DNA of 64,000 nt from Letharia columbiana (taxonomy: Eukaryota; Ascomycota; Lecanoromycetes; Lecanorales; Parmeliaceae). Where the stretch lies: the NCBI RefSeq assembly GCF_014066305.1, contig NW_023501148.1, forward strand, positions 324,501 through 388,500, in the 5' to 3' direction. The notes below the pieces were generated by a model that saw only the letters and a program-made list of their open reading frames with translations, did no database searches and was not told where the DNA came from. Each line of letters begins with the position of its first letter. Positions within the stretch are counted from its first letter, which is position 1. Position numbers and translations under genes: made by a program. Positions 35,439 to 47,931 of this stretch are shown piece after piece.

Positions 35439-36030
35439 TAGTTTGTGCAGCGCCAGCCGTGACGCCTGACGCCCTCCTCAGTGTTCTGGCAGAAAGCTCG
35501 CCCGGTTTCGCCGGACGAATCTAAATGACGTCTGGGATCACTTCAAATCTGGAGGGTTTACTAAACCTGAAAACTAATCCCTTAAAAACAACCACTCAGC
35601 CATGGATGAGTCTGCTGCATCAGCTGCAGTTATCAAATGTTGACACAAGGACCTTTGATCAAGTCATGACTTGTCCGCAGTCTTCCCAGCAAACTGCATA
35701 GCGTTTTGTAATCACAGCAGATGACTCTGATTACACCTCGGGCAAGACTACACTGCTGAAAATGTGCATCCACAGTTGAAAATTGGGTTGTGTCCTGTCA
35801 AGATGTGCATCAGCACGTGCCAATTGGACATCATGTATAATAACGCTCCAAGAACGAACACAACATGCATTATTCGAATTGCTTTGTCGCAAAGTGTATG
35901 TTAATAAGCAGCTTGGTATAGGGCAGCAGAAACACACCCAACCACAATACATGCAGGCTAAGCACAGTTGCAAAGGATATGCATGACCTTTGAAGGACAT
36001 GCATGCGCAGCAAAGCGGCCCGTTCCGTTT
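35439..36030. other. Gap where the 3' exons of PMI should be
   Basis: This stretch between the kinesin start and the last recognisable PMI exon holds no PMI C-terminal coding sequence. It contains a second, partial copy of the PMI exon-5 edge (see the repeat at 35,567-35,640). No other gene is seen. Confidence 0.6.
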
Positions 36031-36139
36031 AACACACTAAAAAAAGGCACAAGCTACATACCCCTAAACCTGAAAAGTAATCCCTAAAAAACCAACCACT
36101 CAGCCATGGATGAGTCTGTAGTAGCATCAGCTGCAGCTT
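35567..36139. repeat. Direct repeat of about 75 bp (35,567-35,640 and 36,061-36,139)
   Basis: Both copies contain CTAAACCTGAAAA, TAATCCCT and CCACTCAGCCATGGATGAGT in the same order. The 36,061 copy is the 3' edge of PMI exon 5 plus intron; the other is a separated duplicate. Confidence 0.85.
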
Positions 36140-37207
36140 CTCCTTGGGTGTCAGTTTCTCTTGCAGCTGCTTCTGCTGCAGGCGATCATCCAGGATCTCA
36201 ACCTGCTCAGCAACTGCTGATGGATCTGCCTTCATGAGAGTCGTGAAAGCGTCCTTCAAAGCTGATTGTGCAGCATTGCTGTTGCTGCAGCTTTTCAAAA
36301 CAGCATCTGCGTGCTGCTTGCCAACAACAGCTGTCAGTTCAGGAATGGACTGCAAGGCCCCTGACAGCTCCTGGGTACTGACAAAGCCACAGAGAGCTTC
36401 AAAATCTGTGATGGCTAGAGCCATTTCTGGCTTGTGATTGTTGTCCTTATAAATCTGCAGCAGTACCATCATTGCTTCAAAACATCCAAGGAAAAACATC
36501 GTCATTGGCAATAAAAGAAAGTCAACAATACGAATGCACTTACCCATGTGCAACTGCAACATACAGGAAGACAAGCACAGTTTACAGACCAGAAACAGCA
36601 GATGTACCTCTGGTTGCTGTGCATGAAGCTTCTCAGCAAGCTCTTTGTCAGGATGAGACTGTATAGACAGCGCTGTCTCCACAGACAGTACCTGTAGCAT
36701 TTAAACTCAGTGTGTAGCTGAATGAGAACAAAAGTTAGTTAGTAACCAGGACAAACCAGTCATAGCAATGACTTATCGCAATATACAAGCATACCTTAAA
36801 CAAGAAAGGTAGCTTGAGCCCAAATCTTTTCAGGACAGTGGCACCAAGTGCTTGAGAGTGTTTTTCTAACCAGTCTTGCAGGCTGGTAGCAGGGTGTGCG
36901 GCCAGCATAGCTGGACCGCTGGGATGTGTTCCCATCCTGCATGTTCTGTAACTGTCAGCAAAATGCAGAAAGTTTTCACGAGAGATTCAGGTTGATCACA
37001 TACCACAACTCTGCATATGGCTTTTCGTGGTCGACGTGTGCACCTCCTGCTGCCGTCAACGCCGCAACCTGCATCAAACACTGTTGTTACCCAGACTGGG
37101 CTTGTTTGTGTGCGTGGTGCAAACGCGATGCTGCTTCTCACCTCGCTGTTTGAGCGTGCAAGCCGACCCCAGGCATAGTTTTGGGTCGGGCACTTCAGTC
37201 TTAGCAT
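36089..37207 (-). CDS. Mannose-6-phosphate isomerase, 3' end missing
   Basis: Type I phosphomannose isomerase interconverts fructose-6-P and mannose-6-P in the cytosol, feeding GDP-mannose synthesis. Exons 37,207-37,142, 37,068-37,004, 36,936-36,795, 36,691-36,608 and 36,454 to about 36,089 join in phase. Visible family motifs are MLRLKCPTQNYAWG at the start, KPYAELWMGTHPSGPA, TALSIQSHPDKELAEKLH (a zinc ligand His) and YKDNNHKPEMALAITDFEALCGF. The frame reaches KLTPKEKLQL, just before the usual YPGDVG segment, and stops; the following C-terminal half with the remaining zinc and substrate residues is absent. The gene starts 485 bp from the divergent EF-hand gene. Confidence 0.9.
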
Positions 37208-37692
37208 TGTGCAGTGATCTGGCGCATCCAATCAACTACGCTCACGGTGCCTAATCATCGCTATGTTCGATGCTGGTGAGGGGGACGCTTCCAACGTTGT
37301 CCTTCAAAGCACGTCCTTCGAACAGCTGGCAGTCTGAGTAATCACCCGTTTTAGTATTTGTCGAAATCTGAAATGCAAAACTTCGAGCAGCTGTGGTGTT
37401 GACGAAGTGGTTTGGTAGGACATATTGTGACAGCGTACACTGCGTAGTGCGGTTTGCAGTGGTGCGTGCGAATCAACGAGACAATATGCATCATTCGGTC
37501 CCTGCACTCACTGCTATTGAAGTTTGATAGTGCTTGAAGTCCTCGTTGCAGTGTCATGGCTACAAGTTGCACCTGGTCGGTGGTCCTGAACGGCAGTGTT
37601 CAGGATGAGCACAGCGTCTGCTGCTTGAAGCACCGGCATTGAGATGCAGAGTTGATTAAGGCTTTCTGGTCCGAACGTATACCTGAAAGGCC
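37208..37692. promoter_or_regulatory. Shared upstream region of two divergent genes
   Basis: It lies between the PMI start (minus) and the EF-hand gene start (plus). I see no clear promoter motif. The minus strand has a 73-codon frame (37,572-37,351) of uncertain meaning. Confidence 0.4.
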
Positions 37693-39499
37693 ATGTACAT
37701 ACCTGAGCTTGATGCTCTTATCTTCCTGGCTACAGAGTTTTTAGAGGGAGGTGCCGATCGGCCGATTCTCGCAACAGGCATAAGAGCATTGCATGAAGCA
37801 GCAGGTCAGTGTCACATCCAGCTTCCCTGACGCTGTACAGCTTTAGTTAGCAACAATGGTGTGCAAGCAACAGTGGGGTTTGTACAGGAATACCTTTCGC
37901 TCCTGGTCATTCAGCAAAACGCAGCAGGCTTCCTGAAAGACTTGCCAGGAGAGAGTGCGTTGACCTCCTGCAGCAGCTGGGAGTACCACTGCAGGTCTGT
38001 GTGTCAAGTGATATATTGACTGTCCTGATAACATGTTGACAATCTTAACCTCACAGCCTTTGTTCCATATACTTGACTCACCTTCATGCTGGCAAGCTTA
38101 TCTTCAGCAGCTGACACCTGAGTATATTGTGTGCTGTTGAGACTCCGTTGGCAGATCAACACCAGCTAACTCTCAGCATTCCGATGTAGGATGATTTGCT
38201 ACCTGTGATCTGGGAAGCATTGGGCGGTGGTGATGACATTGCTTTTGTGACAGTTGGTCTTTTGCTGGCCTTTGTCTGTCAGGCGGAGTTTGATGCCACA
38301 GCAGCCTTTGTGTTCTGGATGCTGGACAAGTGAGCATCCTTCTGTTTGTCTGCCAAGATTATGCCACGCATGTGTCGGATTGTCATGCGTATGCATTAAG
38401 CAGGAATTGCTGGTCGTACCTGCACACAAGCGCCCATGCCCGCAATCTGGAAGTGTTTCAGGGGCAACACAGCCTGGCGTGTACAGCTGTCATTGTGATG
38501 GTGCAGTGTTTGCAGTCATATGCCAATGCATGATGAACAGGCTGTTGCAAGAAGCAGTGATACCTGGAGCCACGACATGGTTGCCACTCAACAGCTTCAT
38601 TACTTCCACAGGCCATCAGCCTGCAGGCATGGACCATAAGGGATGGCCTGCTGACAAGATGAGCACAGCCCAGGCTGATGTAATGTTCATGGGCTGTCTG
38701 GCTTGCTTGTCTTACAGGTTCTGCTCATGGTTCCTGTCACTTTCAGTCAAGTCAATCTCACTTGTGTGCTAGGGATGGGGACCACAGGCTGACCAAAGGA
38801 GATGTGCTAGGGGCAATAGGGCCATTGATGCATACAGCCCAAGCTGGCATTGTGTTCCAGGGCAGTGCTGACCCAGATGTCAGGAATGCTGCATCGGTAT
38901 GGGAAGGTTTCAGGGACAGCATGAGGGAGCTGGCAACAGATCAAGTTGCTGCTGCGATTGCTACTGGTGCCTTTGATGAAGTTGACGCCAGCCATAGTGG
39001 CAAGATCCAAGGTCTGTGCCATTCTAACATAAACAACGTGTCATACTGTTATGCCCAAGCTGTGGGGCCTGATAGTAAGCTGCAGCTGTTGCTATTGATA
39101 GCAGCCAGAGTGGCAATGCCGGAGGTGTCGAGCACTGCTTCATGCATGCGGGCCACATGTGTGGTTGGACAACTCAGTGTTTTGACTGAGAGCTGCCAGT
39201 GGCTGCCAGTATTGATGCTTGTGCCTGCTAGATCGACAGTGAGTGCATGATTGATTGATGCAACAGTGTGCTGCAGAGGCGCAGTTTCGGGTCATGATTG
39301 AGTGCGTAGCAACAGATGTGGCGACAATGATGGTGAATGTCACAGAGATGCAAGGCCAGGTGGAGAGGGCATCAGGTACCCGACTGGACAGCAGTAACAG
39401 CCCTGCAACAGGTGTAAAGACAGCACTGCACAAGCTGGTAACAAAGTATGCTGGTGGAGAGGTTGCTGAGAGGCTCTTGGGTGTCCCGACCAAGTCACG

Positions 39500-39567
<68 letters not shown>

Positions 39568-42500
39568 ACCACGTCAAACGTTATCAACGAAGCTGTCGCA
39601 AACAGCTTTCTAGTGTGGGCTGGGTGCTCACTGAATGCTATTTCATGCAGGATGCTTGCTGATCTAGTTCACATACCTCGTATATGCAACACTACAGGCT
39701 GTAGGGAAAATGGCAGGACTGGTGCTTATCAGTGGTGTATGCCTTTGATGATAACGTCAAAAACATGTACTCAGGCTTTCTGTCATAAATGCACTGGTGG
39801 GCCAGTGGTTATAGCATGACTACAAATGCTTCATTTGTGAGTAGAAGATTGATGTGTGCATTCACCTGCAGGAAGTCTGGGATGTCTTCCAGCCGTCCAC
39901 CTACATCTGGGAGCGGCACCAATCCCCAGCAAGCTTCCAGATTCAGTCCTCTCAGGCCCAGGGCTGGCATGCAACAGCCCTCCAGTAGGGCATCGTCAAT
40001 GAGCAGCAGGCAGAGCTCAGGACAGTTGCAACAAACAGGCCGTGCCATTAGCACTCAAGGCTCACAGCCTCAATGGCAGAGCAGCTCGGGGCTTAGCCCT
40101 CAGCGCTCACACCCTCAGACACTGAGTACCTCAGGATTGAGTGCACAGAGCTCTCAACTTGGAGGCAACTCAGTGCTCAGTCCCCACAGCTCACCTCAGT
40201 GGCAAAGCAACTCAATTTACAGTCCTCACAGCTCACTGACGCAGCAGCAAAGCAACTCAGCATTCCGGCCTCAGAGTTTGGCAAGTCAGCAGCAGAATGA
40301 TGCAGCTGAGCAGCAAGTCTCAATTCCAGGTGTCACACTCACATCTTCACCTAGATTCCCTGTTCAGGGCACCACTGAAGATGGAACAGTGTCTGGCTCA
40401 CATGCTGACCTGGCCCCAGAGGGCACTTTGCAGCAGCCCTTGCAACATTCTCAGGAACCGTCCCAAATCACATTCTCATCTCAGCCTCGGCTGCAGGTGC
40501 AGCTGCCCTCACACTCAGGTAGCAATCAGACCCTAGGGTCTGTCCAGGGTGCAGTGCCAAACCCTGAGGACAATATGAAACAGCCCGAGGGCTCTTTTGC
40601 ACCCTCGTTGGGGCAGCAGGCTTCAACAGCTTCTCAGCAGGCGTCCACCAGCATGCCGCAGAACGCGGCAGGAATCTCAGGGCACCAGGGCCGTCTGCAG
40701 CAGCCCCGAACCTCAAGCGGCATGCAGAGACAGGGCTGGTTCCAAGATGAGCTGTGTGATGATGCCCAGGACCCTAACCTGCACAATCCTAGGTTTGCTC
40801 CGTCAGTCAGCACCACAGAAACATATGCACAGCCTGGAGCAAGCTTTCACTACTGCCTAGCTTGCAAAGTAATGTCCGCCTGGAGTCTACTGGCATTGGC
40901 ACCTATCTGTGCAGAAATACAGATGGCCCACACGCAATCATATACGGCATGACCACAGCTTCATTATACTGTTACAAGCGTCATGACAGGGGCCTCCTGG
41001 CACGTCTTGTTAGCCCTGTATTGTCACCACAAAAAGGTGTGTCCTGGAAGAGGCAATGTGGTATAGTCTTTATAATCCTCACATCCTTTTCTGTCTGCTC
41101 AGGGATCCTGACTTTGAGCGCAGAAATTCGGGGGCTCTGGCTTCCCCTTCTTCGCCCTCCTCGCCATTTGACTTGGCTCGCATGGGCGGGCAGGTCGACG
41201 CTGAGCTGCAGGCTCAAGAAGAGGAGCGGGAACAGCTGAGGCATGAGCGCATGCGCAGGGCCGATCGAGCTGCAGCTGCTGCCCGTGCTGCTGTCAAGGT
41301 CAGAATCTGTTGCAAGCAGATGGAACTGTTCATTCATACATGGTACTGTCACAGTAAGGCATTGCTGAAACCCTGAAAGCTTGGGAAGCTGGTGACAGTG
41401 TAAGCAAGACAAACCCACAGCACGCAACCATGAGCTCAACACACAATGATGGGTTTGTGCTATCATGATGCATGGCATGGTATCGGCATGTTATCCATCT
41501 TGATTGAGCGGTATCAAAGTTGCATCCAGCCGGGCAGTGCTCAAGTTGGTGACAGGACAAACCGTGGTCATTTTTAATAAGTAAACAATAAATTTATTCA
41601 TAAATAAATAAATGAATCTATTCACTCTGCGTCTGACCCTGCAGTGCTGTTTGGAGTGACCTGCAGCAGCACCACCTGTTGCCACAAACACATACTCGTA
41701 CCGCCGGTAACATGTGAATGTGTGCATGGATAGTTGTACAGAACAAGAGCTGGCTGAGTTCAGCAACCGCTGACTAGGCTGTTGAGGTTACGATATCTTG
41801 AAAGAAGTATGCCTTCGCATGTGACCTACCTGGTCAAGGTAGGTCAGTCTTCCCTGGGGCTATCCCTGGTCACCCAGCCCATCTGCAAGCTCTCCAACCC
41901 ATCTTGGACCCACACCTGACTCGCATACTTGACCCACACCTGAGTCACACTTGACCCACACCTGACCCACACCTGACCCCAGACCTGGCCACAGACCTGA
42001 CCCACAGCTGCGTGCAGGCGGATTTCAAGGCACAAGAGGATGCCGACAGCGCAAGCAAGATTGACCCCAAGCATGCTCTGATCACCCTGGTGGCGGGTCT
42101 CACAGTGCGCTACTACCTCTTGGACATCATCAAGGTCATGGTCATCCTGGCCATCCTGCTCGCCGATGCCTCCTTTGTCACTGCTCTCTTTGCTAGGTCA
42201 GCATACCACTCAGCCCGCGCAATTTGTGACTCATGGTCTGGCTTGCTGGCAGCTGCATTCAGCTGGCCTGGCTTTTGTGGACTTGCTGTTGTGCATGTGT
42301 TGTGTACAGCGCTCCAGGGTTATGCTGCTGCAACTTGAGCCACATCACTAAAGCTGCTGCTAGTGACAGATGGCCAGTGTTGAGGTTGAAGTTGTCGTAT
42401 GTATTCTGTCAACTGTCTGTTCTGCTGCCAGTTTGTCAGGTCGGCTCTCAGGTACACAGCTGTAAGTGCCAGATTGCAGGCTTGAGTGTTGGTTTGTGCT

Positions 42501-45500
42501 GTGTCTCGCAGTGTATGAGTCTCAGGAAACTGAGTCTGAGTCAGAAGTAGGTGCTCAAGTCTCGAGGCTGAGTCTGACCTCTGTTGTATGGGGCCTCGCA
42601 CATTCACATAAGTCCTCAAGCACAGCATGTAGCAGAGTGTGTGTTTGTCTTTGCATGTACGGTCACAAGCTGCATCTCAGTCTGGAGCTGTCACCTATTC
42701 TCGGACGGTCCAAGGCGGCTTGGGGTTATGGTGAAATCAGCATCCACAAACTAACAATCACTACAGAGTACATGAGCAAGTGCTGACATGCTGACAGGCG
42801 GCATCTCAGTTTGGAGCTGTCGTTGGCAATTGTCTTCTTCACCAACATTGTGCTGTCCCTGGCAGCTCTGGTGTACATTGTGACGGGGATCAACACAGAC
42901 ATTTTCACATGGGCCAAAGAGTACATGGTCAGTCTGAAGGATGATGACAGTGCTGTCAACACCAAGGTGTGCCTAGTCTTCTTCTTCACCTTCCTGCTCT
43001 CCTCCTCATGCTTTTTTCTCGTTGTATTCTTCGCCTTTGAGATCTTCTTCTTTGGCAGGCTGACCTATGCCTAGCTGATTGTCAAGTTAACCCTCATGTG
43101 GGTGATGTCATTGTCAGGACTGCGTTTGTAACACTGTTACTGTCTTGTAATGTATGCTCTGGTCGGACGCATGCAAAGTGGTCCAAGCAGCGATGCAAGG
43201 TGCAGTGTATCAATATCTAGACAACCATCTTTCCGATTCACATTCCAACAACCCTTATGGCGCAGAGCCTGGTTTGGTAGCGGCCATTGCATTCTGCAAA
43301 GGGCTAGCAAGCTACAGCTGCAGCAGCAATCTGCGCTTGACAGCGTAAACCTTGGTCATTCGGGTTCCTTTCAGGAGGGACAGCATGTTGTCCAAGTCAG
43401 CAGATGTGGTGCTTGCTGCTGTCAGCATCCACTTTCAACCACAGCTCAAGGCTCATAAGGTCTTTGTCCAGAAACAAGCCCTGAATCCATGCTGTTTTTT
43501 GTGTCGAACTGCTGCTGCAGGTGGCTGCTGTTCAACTGTTCAAGCTTGTAATGGAGGCAGTCAGGCCAAGCATCTGCAAACAGAACTCTCAAGATCACAC
43601 TGCACGCCAAGAAACCTTGTATTGCGGCTTGTTTGGTGCTGTCAGCTATCATGCTTGTGTTTAAGTGTGCAGACAGACAGGACCATGAGCAGTGCAGCAT
43701 TCCATATGGGGATGCCGTGGCTCAAGCAGTGATTGAGTGAGCAGCACGTTCTATAGGCTGGCAGCCGTGGAAGCGGTTAGCGCCCAACCTGCGCAGTGTG
43801 ACTGTACGATTCTCATGATGCAATAGCTCAAGTGGTGACTGTTTGGTGTGTTTGCAGAAAGACAGCACTTGGTCCAAGCTAGCTGCCTTGCAAGGGCCCA
43901 AGCAGCTGCAGAGTAATTTTGCCATGAACGCCTTGCAACCTGCAACATCTCATACGTGACGCAATAGCTCATGCGGTGACTTCTGTGGTGTGTTTACAGA
44001 AAGACAGCACCTTGTCTAAGCTAGCAGCCATGGAGGGGGCCGTGCCCAAGCAGCTGCAGCCCGCCTTCAAGAAAGTCATGCTGAAGCTGCAACAGGTGGC
44101 TCCCATATCCAACACCTCTCGTCTCACACTTTCTCCTCCATGCTGCACTGTTGACATTTGAAGGTCACAACACAGTATCACCAACAGAGCTGACAGGAGA
44201 CAAGGACGAACAAGATCCTATCCTGCAATAGGGGTTGGTGTTGAATAACACTGCTCCCTTCCGTGGGAGTCAGGATGCGCATAGTCCTGAGTATGTCAGG
44301 GAAAGCCTATGGACTGGTTATGTAGAAGCGCAGGACTGGCAGGCCTTTCTGACTGGTTGTCTCAAAGGGAAATGCTAGCTTGCGAGTGTGAAAGGCGTGC
44401 ATGCACACTCAGTATCGTCCTGCACTTTGCCTTTGAAGTGTTTAAGGGGAAGCTGCAGCAGGTGACTGTTACATTCTGGCTGCCTGCTAGTATGGAACTC
44501 TTGTTTACTGTTGCCTTTCTCATGGCCTTGCGATCAACCCCTTTCTGCATGGATAGTCAAGACAATGATATGCACCTGACATAATACATGTACTTGTCGT
44601 AGCATCCCACCATCAAATCCATGTTGTTCTCTCACGCCTGCTACCCTTCTGCCCAATTGGCTTTTAAACTGTTTTTTCTTTTGGCTCCTGCCCTTTGCAC
44701 CTGCTGATTATTGCCCATTCCACAGTGCTGCACCAGACGGCAGTTATGCACAGGATCAACAACGTGACTATGCATAGGTTGGCAAGAAAAGCAAGGGCAA
44801 GGATGATGACAGCCTTGAGGATGGCATGGAGCGCAGGTCACACAGGTCAGCCTTACCACCCCCTCATGCTCCGTGGGAACCTGTACATGCTGAAACTCAC
44901 AAGCTCACAGTAGATTTTGAAGTCAGTGGGAGTGCGTACTAGATTCAACAAGTTTGCCTAGTTGTTGAGAGTGCATAGTGAAGGTACCAGGAGTGCATAT
45001 TTCAGCTGTTGAGAGCCACAACAAAAAGTCCCTCCTACTAGGAGTGCACACCAAAAACAAGTGAGACTGTATACTGAAGCTAATGCCGACCGGAGTGTCC
45101 TGAAGCAAAGAAAACTGCATACTGAAGCTACTGAGCAGGCACTGTGCAGCAGCAGATTCACATATTTACCCAAGAAAATGTTGCATCTCCAGATGCCTGT
45201 CTGCTCAGCGGTTTGCTTTGAGTCTACTTTGTGCACTGTTCAGACCTGTGGCTGACAGCCGATAATGCACAACCCACCTTGGCCAACTGCCTGCACAAGA
45301 AGTCCTAGCTGCTGTTGCACCCAAGCTGAAAGTCACTGCTTTAGCTCTTATAGCAGCAGTGCAGCATGGCTCTTTCTCATTCCGCAGCTATGTAACCTCC
45401 ACTAGCTTGATGTCATTGCACATCCTACTTATCGGTGATTTCAAGCCAGCTTGTCCGTCACAATGTCACAATGTACTGAAGCTACTGAGCCAGCAGTATG

Positions 45501-46789
45501 CAGCAGGTGTGTGTTCGTCTGTGCGTGCGTCGCTCTGTTGACAAGCAGTGCAGTGCAGCAGCAATTGTGGGGCAATTTCTGCAGTCAGTACGGGGAGTAT
45601 GATGACGATGATGGCTCAGAACAGCCCTCCACTCCTAGAGGGCGCGTGGGTGGAGGCAAAAGTAGGGTGCAGTTTGCAAGGCGGTCTAGCAGGGGTGTCA
45701 GGCAGGCAGGGGAGTCAAGGAGGAAGGCCCAGGCATCCAAAGACAAAGACAAGGGGGAGCCTCAAGACTACATGAGCAGAGCCAAGCAGCTGTGGAATGT
45801 TGTTGGGAAGGTCAGGCTCAAACACTTGTAAGGTTTATATCCTGAGATGCACACCATCAACTTCAGGGAGAAAAATGCAAGATGACTCCAGTGCGATACA
45901 TGTGTCTGTCCAAGCAAGAAGTGCAGTGGGAGTCTGCCTGATGTGGTCCGCTGGGCCTCTTCAGAACTAACCCCGTGTCAGCCTTGCTGCAGTTCACAGG
46001 ACTGGAGACAATGGGCGGTAGTGACCAAAGCAGCCAAGATTTGACGCCTGCATCAGGCCACAGCAGGTCCTTTGGAGGGCAGTGGGGCATGAACAGCACC
46101 AGATCGTTCAAGCCTGGCCTTGCCAGATCTAGGTCAGCCTCACCTTGACCTTCATACAACCATAAACGGGTATCTGCTGTCCAAGGAAATAGAAGCTGTC
46201 TCTGCTTTGGAGGCACATTGGAGAGGCATTTTAGCAACACCACATGACTGGGGCATGTATATTCAAGGCAACAAGTCAATCATTATATCATCTCTGTCGT
46301 GTGTTTGGCAGGCTTGTGTGATCTGACCTGTGCACATGTATAGGGCTGATGGCCTTTAGCCATTAGACCAGCCATCATACCATGATGTCAAACTCAGTCT
46401 GCAATATGCTGAGACAGCATGGGGAAGCAGGTTTACTGCTGTACAGTACGCATTGCACGGTGACAAGCCCACATGTTCAGCTGGGCAAATAGCCTGAATC
46501 GTGATGCACAGTCATGGTCCATATGTGGTTTAACTATGTGATGCAATTGGGTGTGGGGTGCAGGCTGGGCCGAGGGGCCGGCCCTTCAGGAGTGGCTGAT
46601 GACTACAAGTCAGCTGCTCTGCTGTCAAGGGCAGAAGAAGGTGACAGCAATGCCCTGCACCCACAGCGCATCCCCAGTCATGCCAGTCCTGTTGTCAGGG
46701 ATGCAGACAGCAGAAATTGGGCACGCACAGACAGACCTGGCAGTGCAGTGGCTGCCAAAAGAGCTGGAGAGTATGAAGGGCTTGTATGA
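37693..46789 (+). CDS. 1,002-residue EF-hand/coiled-coil/membrane protein, unknown family
   Basis: Fourteen exons join with matching phases and a total divisible by three: 37,693-37,804, 37,915-37,994, 38,190-38,329, 38,773-39,011, 39,277-39,502, 39,872-40,792, 41,103-41,298, 42,018-42,196, 42,798-42,966, 44,000-44,095, 44,778-44,836, 45,585-45,810, 45,993-46,132, 46,564-46,789. Residues 110-121 (DKDGDHRLTKGD) form a good EF-hand loop; 182-193 (DASHSGKIQEAQ) is a weaker one. Residues 266-572 are Ser/Gln/Pro-rich; 600-638 form a charged coiled coil (QEEEREQLRHERMRR); 650-697 and 700-730 hold hydrophobic membrane segments. The tail is alternately acidic (EYDDDDGSEQ) and basic. The layout suggests a calcium-responsive membrane protein. 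I know no family with this order. Confidence 0.75.
39503..39566 (+). repeat. (GT)32 microsatellite at a splice donor
   Basis: Exon 5 of the EF-hand gene ends AAGTCACGTAG and the GT tract begins at the next base, so the phase-compatible donor is the first GT of the repeat itself. A second possible donor (CAC then GTAGGT) lies four bases upstream but gives the wrong phase for exon 6. Confidence 0.9.
41880..42005 (+). repeat. Intron minisatellite, TGACCCACACC
   Basis: About nine degenerate copies of an 11-12 bp unit just upstream of the exon at 42,018, inside the EF-hand gene's intron. Confidence 0.85.
43365..44095 (+). repeat. Tandemly triplicated exon
   Basis: Three related segments: 43,369-43,460 (GGACAGCATGTTGTCCAAGT), 43,858-43,940 (AAAGACAGCACTTGGTCCAAG) and 44,000-44,095 (AAAGACAGCACCTTGTCTAAG). 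The second and third also share upstream intron sequence (GGTGTGTTTGCAG and GGTGTGTTTACAG). Only the third has an open frame and a donor of the right phase; the first two look degenerate. Confidence 0.75.
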
Positions 46790-47931
46790 TACAATTTGTG
46801 GCTTGCAAGGTTATAACTCATGATATCTGATGTATTCACTCCAAAATGTGCTTCTTTTCGTCAAGTAACATTGAGTCCACATCAGTTGAAAAGCAAGTGT
46901 GACTGTTGTCTTTCCAATTGGACTGGAAGCAGTGGGTGGCCAGATAAAGCAAACAATGCATGCACAAACTAGCCATGTCACTATCATCTAGCATTTGCTG
47001 TATGGATGCACACTTGTTACATGGAATCATTCAGGTGGCGATGTTTCACATGCAGCAGTGTCGTCAAACTTTGTGGTGGGGTCTTCTGCTGTGCCTCAGG
47101 CAATGTGACAGCAAGGAACGTTTGAATTGTACTGCCTGTAAACTCGACAAGGCAATTATTGCATTGTCCATGCAGCTCTTCGATTGTTTCTTCTCTGCTT
47201 GCAAAGGTAGCACTCAGTCTGATCAATGTATCATGCATGATGCATGCAGACTGAGATCATCATGACCGTTGGTATCATGCATGCAGCGTTCAGAAGGCTT
47301 GGTTACATCAGCTGCTGACTTTAGATGTTTTGGGATGCAACCCATGCATGACTTCTCAGTCATGGAACGCATCCATGTATGGTGTTTTAATGCATTTGTC
47401 TTGGGCAAATAGCCATGCACCTCTATGTCTTACAGGCACTACACATCAATGCACAGGCAGGGACGAGGAAAGAGGTATACTATTCTCCAGGGCATGTACT
47501 TCGATACTTGACCTGGTCCAGCTAACGAAGTCACGAAACCACACAAAGTCTGTTTGGTCAAAAAGGGTGTCAGAACAAGCAGTGCTTGTAACTTGAATCA
47601 TGTGTGAAATTACGTATGGTTATAAGCGGTGCTCAGAGCAAAAAATGGGTAAACAAAAGAGCAAGTACCAAGTTTGTGTGCTTTTCGAGATGTCAGCACA
47701 ATGTCATTAAGTGGTGTTAGCCCTGGTGTGCTACAACAGGCCTAGTGTGCTAGTAGTACAACAAACAAACAAAATGGCAGATGAAGTGCTGCTCCTCATG
47801 ATGCAGCTGCGGCAAACAAACGCTGCTTGAACAGCAAAATCAATGAACTTCAATTCGTTGGTGACCAGCATCAGAATCGCTGCTGATTGAAGCAGACCAA
47901 CATTACTCTGAGGGAAGACGCCATACGTGTC
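46790..47931. other. Intergenic between convergent genes, no gene seen
   Basis: It lies between the ends of the EF-hand gene and the oxygenase gene. Short frames occur on both strands without recognisable domains. CATGCATGCAG and related palindromes recur at about 47,230-47,290. Confidence 0.5.

Noticed and set aside
35225..35524. 99-codon plus-strand frame opposite the kinesin exon
   Set aside because: It is antisense to the recognisable kinesin motor sequence and has no family features.
37351..38034. Minus-strand frames between PMI and the EF-hand gene, and opposite its first exons
   Set aside because: The plus-strand exons at 37,693 and 37,915 join in phase with later exons; the minus frames have no recognisable domain or splice support.
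39255..39819. Long Val/Cys frames through the GT run as protein
   Set aside because: They are translations of the microsatellite; the tract begins at a splice donor and is intronic in the phase-consistent model.
45061..45255. Small plus-strand frames in the introns of the EF-hand gene
   Set aside because: They do not fit the phases of the flanking exons and show no conserved motif.
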